A DNA stretch of 64,000 nucleotides from Pseudomonas sp. B21-040 (lineage in GTDB: Bacteria > Pseudomonadota > Gammaproteobacteria > Pseudomonadales > Pseudomonadaceae). The stretch lies in NCBI RefSeq assembly GCF_024748695.1, contig NZ_CP087176.1, forward strand, positions 1,543,501 through 1,607,500, given 5' to 3'. The notes below the pieces were generated by a model that did no database searches, was not told the DNA's origin, and was given only the letters and a program-made list of their open reading frames with translations. This document shows positions 48,896 through 60,400 of the stretch, in pieces. The position numbers and the translations under genes are program-made. Numbering within the stretch: position 1 is the stretch's first letter; each line of letters opens with the position of its first letter.

Positions 48896-50275
48896 CTACC
48901 TTTCCCGCATCGCCTCCGTCCGGGCTTTAAGCACCGGTTTCAGCAGGTAATCCAAAACACTTTTCTCACCCGTAATAATGTCCACCGTGGCGACCATGCC
49001 GGGAATGATCAGCAGCGGTTTCACATCCCCGCCCAGGTGGTTTTTGTCAGTGCGCACCTGAATCAGATAGAAGCTGTTGCCCTTGTCATCCGTGATGGTA
49101 TCGGCCCCGATCAGTTCCAGCTTCGCACTCAACCCACCATAAATCGTGTAGTCGTACGCACTGAACTTCACCATCGCTTTCTGGCCCGGATGCAGGAACG
49201 CCACGTCCTGCGGTCGCACCTTGGCCTCGATCAGCAAGTTGTCTTCCAGCGGCACGATTTCCACCATGTCGCTGCCGGGCTGGACCACGCCGCCGATGGT
49301 ATTGACCTTCAGCACTTTGATAATGCCGTGAACCGGCGACACCACGGTCGTGCGTGTCACACGGTCATCAATGGCGATACTCGATGCCGTGATTTTCGAC
49401 AGGTCGGTGCGTTTCTCATTCAGCTCTTTAGCTGCTTCCGAACGGAAGGATTGTTCCGACTCGTCGATCTTGCTCTTGATCTCATTGATCGCCGCTTCGG
49501 CTCGAGGGATCGCCAGCGTCGTTGCATTCAATGAGCCGCGAATCTCCACCGCGCTGCGTTTGAGGCGCAGGATTTCCACCGGTGAAACCGCGCCGGTGCC
49601 CACCAGTGGCGTGGACATGTTCATCTCTTGTTGCAGCAACGCCAGACTGGAGCTGAATTGCCCCTGTTTGGAACGGAACTCCGCCAGTTCCTGGGTTTTT
49701 TGCCGAAGTTGTTCACTCAGGGTGCGCTGTTCGCTGGCGAGCCGACGTTGCCGCTGCTCGTACAGTGAGCGCTCGTCTTCAGCGACTTGCGGTGCCTTGG
49801 CAATCACTTCTTCTGACAGCTTGAAGGGCCTGCCCTCGGCTTCCGCCGACAGACGTTCAACCTGCGCGGTCAGCGCATAGCGATCCGCTTCGCTCTCGCC
49901 CTTGTTCGACAGAAACCGCGTGTCATCCAGGCGCAGCAAGGTGTCGCCCTTGTTCACCATTTGCCCTTCGCGCACGAAGATCTCGGTGACGATGCCGCCC
50001 TCCAGGTTCTGGATCACCTGGACCTTGCTCGACGGGATCGCCTTGCCTTCACCCATGGTGACTTCTTGCAGTACCGCGAACTTGGCCCAGACCAGTGCGC
50101 TGATAATCAGCCCGGCGGCCAACCATACAGTGATCCGTGACCCGCGAGGGGAATCCTGCAACGAGGCGCCGGCGGTTTCCGGCATGAATTCGCTTTCGGC
50201 GGTTTTACCGAAACTGCCGAAGTAGCCTCGCGGCTTCGAATCAGGGAGCGAGGTGTCGGATGAGGAACGGGCCAT
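48896..50275 (-). CDS. lapC: Type I secretion membrane-fusion protein (HlyD/LapC type)
   Basis: This 459-residue periplasmic adaptor has one N-terminal transmembrane helix (about residues 48-68, ITVWLAAGLIISALVWAKFA), a lipoyl-like half (EGKAIPSSKVQVIQNLEGGI), long coiled-coil helices (about 150-300) and a beta-barrel domain ending near RTDKNHLGG. This is the HlyD pattern. It links the ABC transporter to the outer-membrane TolC protein. The gene follows the ABC gene by nine bases and ends the operon. The name lapC is by context with the divergent LapA-like adhesin; the related map genes are an alternative. Confidence 0.85.
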   Translation of the reverse strand: MARSSSDTSLPDSKPRGYFGSFGKTAESEFMPETAGASLQDSPRGSRITVWLAAGLIISALVWAKFAVLQEVTMGEGKAIPSSKVQVIQNLEGGIVTEIFVREGQMVNKGDTLLRLDDTRFLSNKGESEADRYALTAQVERLSAEAEGRPFKLSEEVIAKAPQVAEDERSLYEQRQRRLASEQRTLSEQLRQKTQELAEFRSKQGQFSSSLALLQQEMNMSTPLVGTGAVSPVEILRLKRSAVEIRGSLNATTLAIPRAEAAINEIKSKIDESEQSFRSEAAKELNEKRTDLSKITASSIAIDDRVTRTTVVSPVHGIIKVLKVNTIGGVVQPGSDMVEIVPLEDNLLIEAKVRPQDVAFLHPGQKAMVKFSAYDYTIYGGLSAKLELIGADTITDDKGNSFYLIQVRTDKNHLGGDVKPLLIIPGMVATVDIITGEKSVLDYLLKPVLKARTEAMRER

Positions 50276-50284
50276 GGGGAGCTC

Positions 50285-52444
50285 CTAGACAGCCGCAGAG
50301 CCGACACGGCCCTTGCGCAGTGCATCGATGACTGCTTCCTTCGGACCGTCGGCGACGATCCGCCCGTTATCCAGCACCACCAGCCGGTCTACCAGGCTGA
50401 GCATCGAGGTGCGGTGAGTGACCAGCAGCAACGTTTTTCCCTGGACCCAGCCGTGAAGTTTTTGCCGCAGAATGTCTTCGCTGCTGTTGTCCATGGCGCT
50501 GGTCGGCTCATCGAGCAGCATGATCGGCGGATCGAGCAACAAGGCCCGGGCCAGCAACACCGCCTGGCGTTGACCGCCGGACAGCAACTGCCCGCGTTCA
50601 CCCACCGGCCGGTCGAAGCCTTGAGGATGCTGGCGAGCCAGCTCGGTGACGCCTGTCAGTTCGGCGACTTCGAGCATCCGTGAATCGCTGACGTAGCGGG
50701 CGCCCAGAGTCAGGTTATCGCGCAGGCTGCCGGCCAGCAGCGGCAGGTCGTGGGCGACGTAACCAATTTGCTGGCGCAGGTCGGCGACATCCAGTTGCCG
50801 CAAGTCGAGACCGTCGAGCAACAACTGGCCTTCTTCCGGCTCATAGAAACCCATCACCAGGCGGGCCAGAGTGCTTTTGCCCGAACCGCTACGGCCGATG
50901 ATGCCGATGCGTTCACCCGGCTTCATGCTGAAGCTGACGTTGGCCAGTGCCGGCGCGTTCTGGCCGTTGTAGTGGAAGGTCACGCCGCTGACCTCAAGGG
51001 CACCTTGCAGTTGCGTGCGTTCCAGCGGCCGCTGTTTGGCGTCACGCTCCTGCGGCAGCCCCATCAGCGCGTCAGTGCTTTTCATGGTCAGCTGTGCTTG
51101 CTGGTAACGGGTGATCAAACCGGCAATCTGCCCAAGCGGCGCGAGCACACGGCTACCGAGCATGTAAGTCGCCACCAGCGCACCGACGCTGAGGTTGCCG
51201 GCGATGATGCTGTAGACCCCGGCGACGATGGTCGCCATGCCGGAGAACTGCTGGATGAACAAGGTGCCGTTGGTGGCCAGCGCCGAGAGGTTGCGCGCAT
51301 GGCTGTCGAGGCGGGTGAGGGCGCCGTGGGTGCTTTCCCATTTGTGCTGGCGCTCGCTTTCGGCGCTACAGGCTTTCAGGGTTTCCAGGCCGCCGAGGGT
51401 TTCGATCAGCAAGGCCTGGCGTTCGGCGCCCAGGCTCAGGCTTTTTTGCACGGTATCGCGCAGGCGCACCTGGATCACCATCGCGAAGAGGATCGTGATC
51501 GGAAACGCCAGCAACGGAATCACCACCAGCCAACCGCCGAGCAAGCCGATCACCACCAGCATCAATACAGCGAAGGGCAGGTCGATCAGGCTGGTCAGGG
51601 TGACCGCCGTGAGAAACTCGCGCAGGCCCTGGAAGTCATGAATGCTCTGGGCGAAGCCACCGATGGTCGCCGGGCGTGCCTTCATCGACATGCCGGTGAT
51701 GCGCTCGAACAAGGTCGCCGAAAGGATTACGTCGGTTTTCTTCCCGGCGGTGTCCAGCAAATGCGCACGCACGACGCGCAGCACCAGTTCGAAACCGGTG
51801 CCGATCAGCAAACCGATCGACAGCACCCACAAGGTCGAAGTGGCTTGGTTGGGCACCACCCGATCGTAGGTCTGCATCACGAACAGCGGCACCATCAACC
51901 CGAGCAGGTTGATCAAAAAACTCGCCAGAATCGCATCGCTGTACAGCCATTTCGACAGTTTCAACGTGTCGCGAAACCAGGCATGCACTCGCGGCACCAA
52001 GGGCGAGCGCAAGTCTTCGAGTTCATGGCGTGGCCGGGCGAACAAGGCCTGGCCACTGTAATTTTCGGCCAGTTCTTCACGACTGACCCATTGTTCGCCG
52101 CCGTCGGCTTCGCTGGGCAGGATCAACACCTGACCGTCATCGCCGAAGCGGCGCAGGATGGCCGTGCGGCCATTATTGAGGATCAACATCACGGGCAGGT
52201 TGAGGGCAGAAATGTCCCCCAGCTCGCGGCGCAACAAACGCGCCTGCAGACTGGCCCGGGCCGCTGCGCGGGGCAGCAGGTCCAGGCTCAAGCGTTGTTT
52301 GTCCAGCGGTAGCCCCGCACTCAGGCTGGCGCGACTGACGGTCGCGCCGTGGAGTTTGCAGAGGATCAACAGACCGTCCAGAAGCGGGTCATCGAAGCTC
52401 AGGCGCGGATCGACACCGGTGTTGCCGGATTCCATGCTGGTCAC
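50285..52444 (-). CDS. lapB: Type I secretion ABC transporter/permease (LapB type)
   Basis: This 719-residue inner-membrane protein has an N-terminal C39-like domain (about 20-145) that lacks the catalytic cysteine, so it docks the substrate without cutting it. A six-helix membrane part (about 160-460) follows, then an ATPase: GRSGSGKST, LSGGQRQAVLLARALL, PIMLLDEPTSAMDN and the switch histidine in LLVTHRTSML. It moves the adhesin across the inner membrane. The likely start is the GTG at 52444 with GGAG upstream. It is in one operon with the TolC gene (18-base gap) and the HlyD gene (nine-base gap). Confidence 0.88.
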   Translation of the reverse strand: MTSMESGNTGVDPRLSFDDPLLDGLLILCKLHGATVSRASLSAGLPLDKQRLSLDLLPRAAARASLQARLLRRELGDISALNLPVMLILNNGRTAILRRFGDDGQVLILPSEADGGEQWVSREELAENYSGQALFARPRHELEDLRSPLVPRVHAWFRDTLKLSKWLYSDAILASFLINLLGLMVPLFVMQTYDRVVPNQATSTLWVLSIGLLIGTGFELVLRVVRAHLLDTAGKKTDVILSATLFERITGMSMKARPATIGGFAQSIHDFQGLREFLTAVTLTSLIDLPFAVLMLVVIGLLGGWLVVIPLLAFPITILFAMVIQVRLRDTVQKSLSLGAERQALLIETLGGLETLKACSAESERQHKWESTHGALTRLDSHARNLSALATNGTLFIQQFSGMATIVAGVYSIIAGNLSVGALVATYMLGSRVLAPLGQIAGLITRYQQAQLTMKSTDALMGLPQERDAKQRPLERTQLQGALEVSGVTFHYNGQNAPALANVSFSMKPGERIGIIGRSGSGKSTLARLVMGFYEPEEGQLLLDGLDLRQLDVADLRQQIGYVAHDLPLLAGSLRDNLTLGARYVSDSRMLEVAELTGVTELARQHPQGFDRPVGERGQLLSGGQRQAVLLARALLLDPPIMLLDEPTSAMDNSSEDILRQKLHGWVQGKTLLLVTHRTSMLSLVDRLVVLDNGRIVADGPKEAVIDALRKGRVGSAAV

Positions 52445-52462
52445 ATTGATCGCTCCAGTGAG

Positions 52463-53821
52463 CTACTTCAATTCAGGCAAACGGGCTTCGTTCTTCACTT
52501 CGGTGGAGGCGATCGCATCGGCGGGCAATACCACCCGTTGCTTGCTCAGTAGCTGGCCCATGTTAGCCAGTACGCGGTACATCGAGAACTCCTCGGTATA
52601 GCGCACTTCGGTGTAGCGGCGGTTGGCGTTGTAGAGCTCGTTTTCACTGTCGAGCAAGTCGAGCAGTGTCCGTTGACCGAGGCCGAACTGATCCTGATAC
52701 GCAATGCGCACGCGTTTACTGGTTTCGGCGTACTCGCGGGCGGTCGGGGTTTGTTTCTTCGCATTGACCATGGCGTTCCAGGCCAGGTGAATGTTCTCGT
52801 TGAGTTGGCGCAGGGCGTTGTTGCGGATGTCCATTGCCTGGTTGATCTGGTGCGCATCGGAAGCCAGGCGCGCCTTGTCGCTGCCGCCTCGGAACAGGTT
52901 GTAGTTCATCACTACACCCACACGCCACTCGTTGTCATGGCCTTCATCGCCTTGCACGTTGTTGTTCGCGCCCACCGCGGCTTCGGCGTCGAAGCGTGGG
53001 TAGAACGGCGATTTGGCGACTTCGTACTGGCTCTCGGCCGATTGCACGTCCGCCTGGGCGGATTTCAGGTACGGGTTGTTCTCCACCATGCTCTGCTGGG
53101 CTTCCGGCAGGGCGGTGGGTACTTCGCCGCGGATCGATGGCGGTGTTTCGAGCTCATCGGGGATGCGCCCTACAACGGCGTAGAAGTTCGACTCGGCGTC
53201 CGCCAGATCGACTTCGGCGGTGTCGAGGTTGTTTTGTGCCAGTGCGCGACGGGCGCCGGATTGATCGGAGTCAGCGTTGCTGCCGACGCCACGTTGGGTG
53301 CGAAGGCCAATCTGGTCGTTGACGCGCAAGTGGGCTTGCAGGTTGTTCGTGGCCAGGGTCACCAGTTCACGGCGCTTGAGGACTTCAAGGTAAACCTCGA
53401 TGGTGCGCAGCGCCAGGTCCTGAGCGGTGCCTTGCGCGTAATAAGCGCGGGAGTTGGCCACGTCTTTGGTGCGCGCTACTTCGTTCGAGGTGTTGAAACC
53501 GTCGAACAGCATTTGCCGCAGGCGCAGTTCCGACTGGGTGTAATTGAGGGTTTCAGTGTGGTGATTGCCGAATGCCCGGGTGTTGGTGTTGTCGCTGTAC
53601 CCGCGCCCGTAGGCGGCGTTCAGATCAACTGATGGATAAAAGCCCCCTTTGGCAACTTTCACCTGCTCATCCGCGGACAGGCGCGCGTCCACTCGCGAGG
53701 CCAGTTCCGGGTGGGTCGCGATAGTGCTCTGGATAGCCTCGGTCAACGACATGGCTTGAGCGCTGGAAGTGCAGGCCATGGCCAGCAAAACCGCGCTGCA
53801 GAGGGGGGTTAAAACGCGCAT
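52463..53821 (-). CDS. TolC-family outer-membrane protein (LapE type)
   Basis: This 452-residue protein has a signal peptide (MRVLTPLCSAVLLAMACTSS and onward to SSAQA). The mature part has two repeated helical-hairpin units of the TolC/outer-membrane efflux family (about 30-220 and 235-430), including VGVVMNYNLFRGGSDKARLA and FGLGQRTLLDLLDSENELYN, the usual end of each unit. It forms the outer-membrane exit of the type I system and is the first gene of the operon with the ABC and HlyD genes. The gene faces away from the adhesin; a 596-base control region separates them. lapE or mapE are the likely names but are not proven. Confidence 0.88.
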   Translation of the reverse strand: MRVLTPLCSAVLLAMACTSSAQAMSLTEAIQSTIATHPELASRVDARLSADEQVKVAKGGFYPSVDLNAAYGRGYSDNTNTRAFGNHHTETLNYTQSELRLRQMLFDGFNTSNEVARTKDVANSRAYYAQGTAQDLALRTIEVYLEVLKRRELVTLATNNLQAHLRVNDQIGLRTQRGVGSNADSDQSGARRALAQNNLDTAEVDLADAESNFYAVVGRIPDELETPPSIRGEVPTALPEAQQSMVENNPYLKSAQADVQSAESQYEVAKSPFYPRFDAEAAVGANNNVQGDEGHDNEWRVGVVMNYNLFRGGSDKARLASDAHQINQAMDIRNNALRQLNENIHLAWNAMVNAKKQTPTAREYAETSKRVRIAYQDQFGLGQRTLLDLLDSENELYNANRRYTEVRYTEEFSMYRVLANMGQLLSKQRVVLPADAIASTEVKNEARLPELK

Positions 53822-54417
53822 GGGTGCATCTCCCTGAATTCCTGATGGTGCTTATTAGTCGCCAATTATTTGACGGCATTTATAGGTAAAACCGTTTCAC
53901 CCTTGTAACAACAGAGCTAAGAACATTCTAGAGCGTAGCTAAGAAATATTTTTCATAATCCTTATGCCAAAAAAAACTTATGCCGTCAGCAAAATCCAGC
54001 ACATTGTTCAATACGAAAGCCCTTGAATTATGAGCTTTAGGGAGCTTGCAGGGGTTTTAACAAAAGTTCCATCCACTTATCGACATGGGGCGGGGAAGTG
54101 CTGAAGGGGAGGGAGGCGTAACGGTAGGGAGTGACGGTTTTTTGTCACTCGACTGGATCAGGACTGTTACGCATCGTTCATCAGGCAAATCGCGACACTA
54201 ATGGGCCCTGAAGCCATTGATTGCATAGGGTTTATCCCACAGTCGCAAACATTGCCGTTGATCGACACGCTGGGCGAGTTCATCGCCAGGGCGGCGGTTT
54301 ACTCCGGTAAACCCTCCCTGCAGGCGAGCCGCGCAGCCACCTGCTTTTAACCATGAGCACATTCTTCGCTGACAAACAGGATGCCGACGACAGCTGTTGG
54401 CAGCGGAGGAAATGCAC
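53822..54417. other. Divergent control region between secretion operon and adhesin
   Basis: These 596 bases have no supported gene. The first 240 bases are AT-rich. Two direct repeats AGCTAAGAA (53915-53923 and 53937-53945) are 22 bases apart, about two helix turns. A perfect dyad GAGTGAC/GTCACTC lies at 54129-54150. GGAGGA at 54405-54410 is the ribosome site of the adhesin. Confidence 0.65.
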
Positions 54418-57400
54418 ATGGCTACGCTCATCGGTATCGTCAGTAAAGTCATTGGTCAGGTGTTCGCGGTTGCGAGCGATGGCACCCGGCGTGCGTTGGT
54501 CGAGGGCGATCGATTGTTCGCCGGCGAGCAACTGGTTACCGGAGCCGAAGGCGCAGTGGCCGTTCATCTGAAAAATGGCCAGGAACTGACCCTCGGGCGT
54601 GACAGCAGCCTGCAAATGACCCCGCAGCTCCTCGCCAATGAGTCGCCGCACGTCGGCACCTCTGAGGCGGTGACGCCGAGCGAAGCGCAACTGACCGATG
54701 TCGAGCAACTGCAAAAAGCCATCGCGGCCGGCGCTGACCCGACCCAGACCGGTGAAGCCACGGCGGCCGGGCCAGGTGGTTCGACCGGGGCGGCCGGCGG
54801 TGCTTTGGGCGGCGGCCACAGTTTTGTCATGCTCGAAGAAGTGGGCGGGCGGGTTGACCCGACCATTGGCTTCCCGACGGCTGGGTTTGGCAGCATTCCC
54901 GAATTCCCGGAAGAACGGCACAACGCCGATATCCAGAACGCCGACGGCACCCCGGCCGTCGTGGCGCCACCGCTAACTCCGACCGTCGAGGTACCTCCGC
55001 TAATCCCGGTCAACAACCCGGTCACGCTCAACGGCCTGTCGGTGACGGGCGGCGAACTGACCGTCAGCGAAGCCAACCTGGCTGACGGTTCTGCGAGCAA
55101 TCCGGGCGCGCTGACTCAGAACGGAACGTTCAGCGTGTCGGCACCGGACGGGTTGAACAGCCTGAGCATCGGCGGCATCAATGTGATCAGTGGCGGGGTG
55201 GCCGCCGGTTTTCCGCAGTCGATCACCACTCAACTGGGCAATACCCTGACCATCACCGGTTACAACTCGCTCACGGGCGTGGTGAGTTACAGCTACACCC
55301 TCAACGGCAACGACACCCATTCGGCCGGCGATGGCGCCAACAACCTCAGCGAACAGTTCACTGTGGTGGCCGGCGATAGCAACGGTGACACCGCCACTGG
55401 CACGCTGGACATCAACATCACTGACGACGTACCCAAGGCGGTCGATGACGGCAACGCCGACACTGCGTCGGAAACCTTGCTGACCCTGACCGGCAGCGTC
55501 CTGCCAAACGACACTCAGGGCGCGGACCGCATTTCCACCGGCCCTGACAGCGGCCCGGTAATTGGCGGCACCTTCACCGGGACCTACGGCACCCTGGTGC
55601 TCAACGCAAACGGCACGTACACCTACACCCTCGACACCAGCGGTGCCGATTTCAAAGCGTTGCATGGCGGTGGCAGCGGCTCGGAAACCTTCACCTACAC
55701 GCTGACGGATGCGGACGGCGACACCAGCACCGCCAACCTGGTGCTGCAAATCCACAACAACGATGACCCGGTCACGATTGACGGCCTCAATATCGAAGGC
55801 GCCGAGCTGACCGTTTTCGAGAAAAGCCTCAGCGACGGCAGCAGCCCGGACGCCTCGGCGCTGACGCAAAACGGCACCTTCACCATCACCGCCCTCGATG
55901 GCGTTCAAACCCTCGATATCGGCGGTCTGCATGTGGTCGTCGGTGGCGTGGCTGCCGGTTTCCCACAATCAATCGTCACGCCGTTGGGCAGTACGCTGAC
56001 CATCACCGGGTTCGACGCCGCCACCGGCGTGGTGAGTTACAGCTACACCCTGGTGGACAACTTGGCGCATCCAACCGCCAACAGCCCCGATACCCTGTCC
56101 GAGCAATTCGCTGTCACTGTAGTGGACGACAACGGCACCACTGCCAACGCCAACCTCGACATCAACATCGTCGATGACCTGCCTCAAGGCGTCGACGACA
56201 GCAACGCCGACACTGCCTCGGAAACGCTGCTCACCCTCAACGGCAATGTGCTGACCAACGATGTACAGGGCGCCGACCGCGTGATCACGGGGGAAAATTC
56301 CGGCCCGATCACCCCAGGCACGTTCGTCGGGACTTACGGCACCCTGGTGCTGAATGCCAACGGCACCTACACCTACACCCTGAACACCAGCGATGCCGAT
56401 TTCAAAGCCCTGCACGGCAATGGCGACGGCACCGAGAATTTCACCTACATCATCACCGACTCGGACGGCGACACCAGCAGTGCGACGCTGGTGCTGCAAA
56501 TCCACAACAATGATGACCCGGTGACCATTGATGGCCTCAACGTCAACGGTGGCGAGCTCACTGTCTACGAGAAAAACCTTGGCGACGGCAGCAACCCGAA
56601 TACCCCGGCGCTGACGCAAAACGGCACCTTCACCATCACCGCCCTCGACGGTGTACAGACGCTGGATATCGGCGGTCTGCATGTGGTGGTCGGTGGTGTC
56701 GCCGCCGGCTTCCCGCAATCGATCGTCACCCCGCTGGGCAGCACGCTGACCATCACCGGGTTCGACGCCACCACTGGCGTGGTCAGTTACAGCTACACCC
56801 TGGTCGATAACGAAGCGCACCCAACCGCTAACGGCGCCAATACGCTGTCCGAGCAGTTCGCCGTCACCGTGGTCGATGACAACGGCACCACCGCCAACGC
56901 CAACCTCGACGTCAATATCGTCGATGACCTGCCGAAAGGCGTGGATGACAGCAACGCCGGGACTGCCTCGGAAACCTTGCTCACCCTTAACGGCAACGTG
57001 CTGACCAATGACGTCCAAGGCGCCGACCGCGTGACCACCGGCCCCAATGCCGGGCCGATCACTGCCGGCACCTTCACTGGGACTTACGGCACGTTGGTGC
57101 TGAATGCCAACGGCACGTACACCTACACCCTGAACACCAGCGATGCCGACTTCAAAGCCCTGCACGGCAATGGCGACGGCACGGAAACCTTCACCTACAC
57201 CATCACCGATGCTGACGGCGATACCAGTACCGCCAACCTGGTGCTGAACATCCACAACAACGACGATCCGGTGACCATCAGTGGGCTGGATGTTTACGGC
57301 GGCGAGCTCACCGTCTACGAGAAAAACCTCAGCGACGGCAGCAACCCGAACACTCCGGCGCTGACTCAAAACGGCACCTTCACCATCACCGCCCTCGACG

Positions 57401-60400
57401 GCGTTCAAACCCTCGATATTGGCGGTCTGCATGTGGTCGTCGGTGGCGTGGCTGCTGGTTTCCCGCAATCGATCGTCACGCCGCTGGGCAGCACGCTGAC
57501 CATCACCGGGTTCGACGCCACCACTGGCGTGGTCAGTTACAGCTACACCCTGGTCGATAACGAAGCGCACCCAATCGCTAACGGCGCCAATACGCTGTCC
57601 GAGCAGTTCGCCGTCACCGTGGTCGATGACAACGGCACCACCGCCAACGCCAACCTCGACGTCAACATCGTCGATGACCTGCCGAAAGGCGTGGATGACA
57701 GCAACGCCGGCACGGCCTCGGAAACGCTGCTCACGCTCAACGGCAACGTGCTGACCAATGACGTACAGGGCGCCGACCGCGTGCCGACCGGCCCCAACGC
57801 TGGCCCGATCACTGCCGGCACCTTCACTGGGACTTACGGCACGTTGGTGCTGAATGCCAACGGCACGTACACCTACACCCTGAACACCAGCGATGCCGAT
57901 TTCAAAGCCCTGCACGGCAATGGCAATGGCACCGAGACCTTCACCTACACCATCACCGATGCTGACGGCGATACCAGTACCGCCAATCTGGTGCTGAACA
58001 TCCACAACAACGACGATCCGATGACCATCAGTGGGCTGGATGTTTACGGCGGCGAACTCACCGTCTACGAAAAAACCTCAGTGACGGCAGCAACCCGAAC
58101 ACTCCGGCGCTGACTCAAAACGGCACCTTCACCATCACCGCCCTCGACGGCGTTCAAACCCTCGATATTGGCGGTCTGCATGTGGTCGTCGGTGGCGTCG
58201 CCGCTGGTTTCCCGCAATCGATCGTCACGCCGCTGGGCAGCACGCTGACCATCACCGGGTTCGACGCCACCACCGGCGTGGTCAGTTACAGCTACACCCT
58301 GGTCGATAACGAAGCGCACCCAACCGCTAACGGCGCCAATACGCTGTCCGAGCAATTCGCCGTCACCGTAGTGGACGACAACGGCACCACTGCCAACGCC
58401 AACCTCGACGTCAATATCGTCGATGACCTGCCGAAAGGCGTGGATGACAGCAACGCCGGCACCGCCTCGGAAACCTTGCTCACCCTCAACGGCAACGTGT
58501 TGACCAACGATGTCCAAGGCGCCGACCGCGTGCCGACCGGCCCCAACGCTGGCCCGATCACTGCCGGCACCTTCACTGGCACTTACGGCACCCTCGTGCT
58601 GAACGCCAACGGCACGTACACCTACACCCTGAACACCAGCGATGCCGATTTCAAAGCCCTGCACGGCAATGGCGACGGCACCGAGAACTTCACTTACACC
58701 ATCACCGACTCGGACGGTGACACCAGCACCGCGACGCTGGTGCTGCAAATCCACAACAACGATGACCCTGTCACGATTGACGGCCTCAACGTCAACGGTG
58801 GCGAGCTCACTGTCTACGAGAAAAACCTCAGTGACGGCAGCAACCCGAATACCCCGGCACTGACCCAAAACGGCACCTTCACCATCACCGCGCTCGACGG
58901 TGTACAGACGCTGGATATCGGCGGTCTGCATGTGGTCGTCGGTGGTGTCGCGGCCGGCTTCCCACAATCGATCGTCACCCCGTTGGGCAGCACGCTGACC
59001 ATCACCGGGTTCGATGCCACCACCGGCGTGGTGAGTTACAGCTACACCCTGGTCGATAACGAAGCGCACCCAACCGCTAACGGCGCCAACACGCTGTCCG
59101 AGCAATTCGCCGTCACCGTAGTGGACGACAACGGCACCACCGCCAATGCCAACCTCGACGTCAACATCGTCGACGATTTACCAAAAGGCGTGAACGACAG
59201 CAACGCCGGGACTGCCTCGGAAACCCTGCTCACCCTCAACGGCAACGTGCTGACCAACGATGTCCAAGGCGCCGACCGCGTGCCGACCGGCCCCAACGCC
59301 GGCCCGATCACTGCTGGCACCTTCACCGGCACTTACGGCACGTTGGTGTTGAACGCCAACGGCACGTACACCTACACCCTGAATACCAGCGATGCCGACT
59401 TCAAAGCGCTGCACGGCAATGGCAACGGCACCGAGAACTTCACTTACACCATCACCGACTCGGACGGTGACACCAGCACCGCGACGCTGGTGCTGCAAAT
59501 CCACAACAACGATGACCCTGTCACGATTGACGGCCTCAACGTCAACGGTGGCGAGCTCACTGTCTACGAGAAAAACCTCAGTGACGGCAGCAACCCGAAT
59601 ACCCCGGCACTGACCCAAAACGGCACCTTCACCATCACCGCGCTCGACGGTGTACAGACGCTGGATATCGGCGGTCTGCATGTGGTCGTCGGTGGTGTCG
59701 CGGCCGGCTTCCCGCAATCGATCGTCACGCCGCTGGGCAGCACGCTGACCATCACCGGGTTCGACGCCACCACTGGCGTGGTCAGTTACAGCTACACCCT
59801 GGTCGATAACGAAGCGCACCCAACCGCCAACGGCGCCAATACGCTCTCCGAGCAATTTGCCGTCACCGTAGTGGATGACAACGGCACCACCGCCAATGCC
59901 AACCTCGACGTCAATATCGTCGATGACCTGCCAAAAGGCGTGAACGACAGCAACGCCGGGACTGCCTCGGAAACCCTGCTCACCCTCAACGGCAATGTGC
60001 TAACCAACGACGTGCAGGGCGCCGACCGCGTACCGACCGGCCCCAACGCCGGCCCGATCACTGCTGGCACCTTCACTGGGACTTACGGCACCCTGGTGCT
60101 GAATGCCAACGGCACCTACACCTACACCCTGAACACCAGCGATGCCGACTTCAAAGCCCTGCACGGCAATGGCAATGGCACGGAAACCTTCACCTACACC
60201 ATCACCGATGCTGACGGCGATACCAGCACCGCCAATCTGGTGTTGAACATCCACAACAACGACGATCCGGTGACCATCAGTGGGCTGGATGTTTACGGCG
60301 GCGAACTCACCGTCTACGAGAAAAACCTCAGCGACGGCAGCAACCCGAACACTCCGGCGCTGACTCAAAACGGTACCTTTACCATCACCGCCCTCGACGG

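Noticed and set aside
55969..58005. Long open frame (678 codons) on the minus strand opposite the adhesin repeats, with similar ones at 58065-59105 and 60000-61319
   Set aside because: They repeat with the same 750-base period as the adhesin units and are their mirror image. No ribosome site or domain was found.
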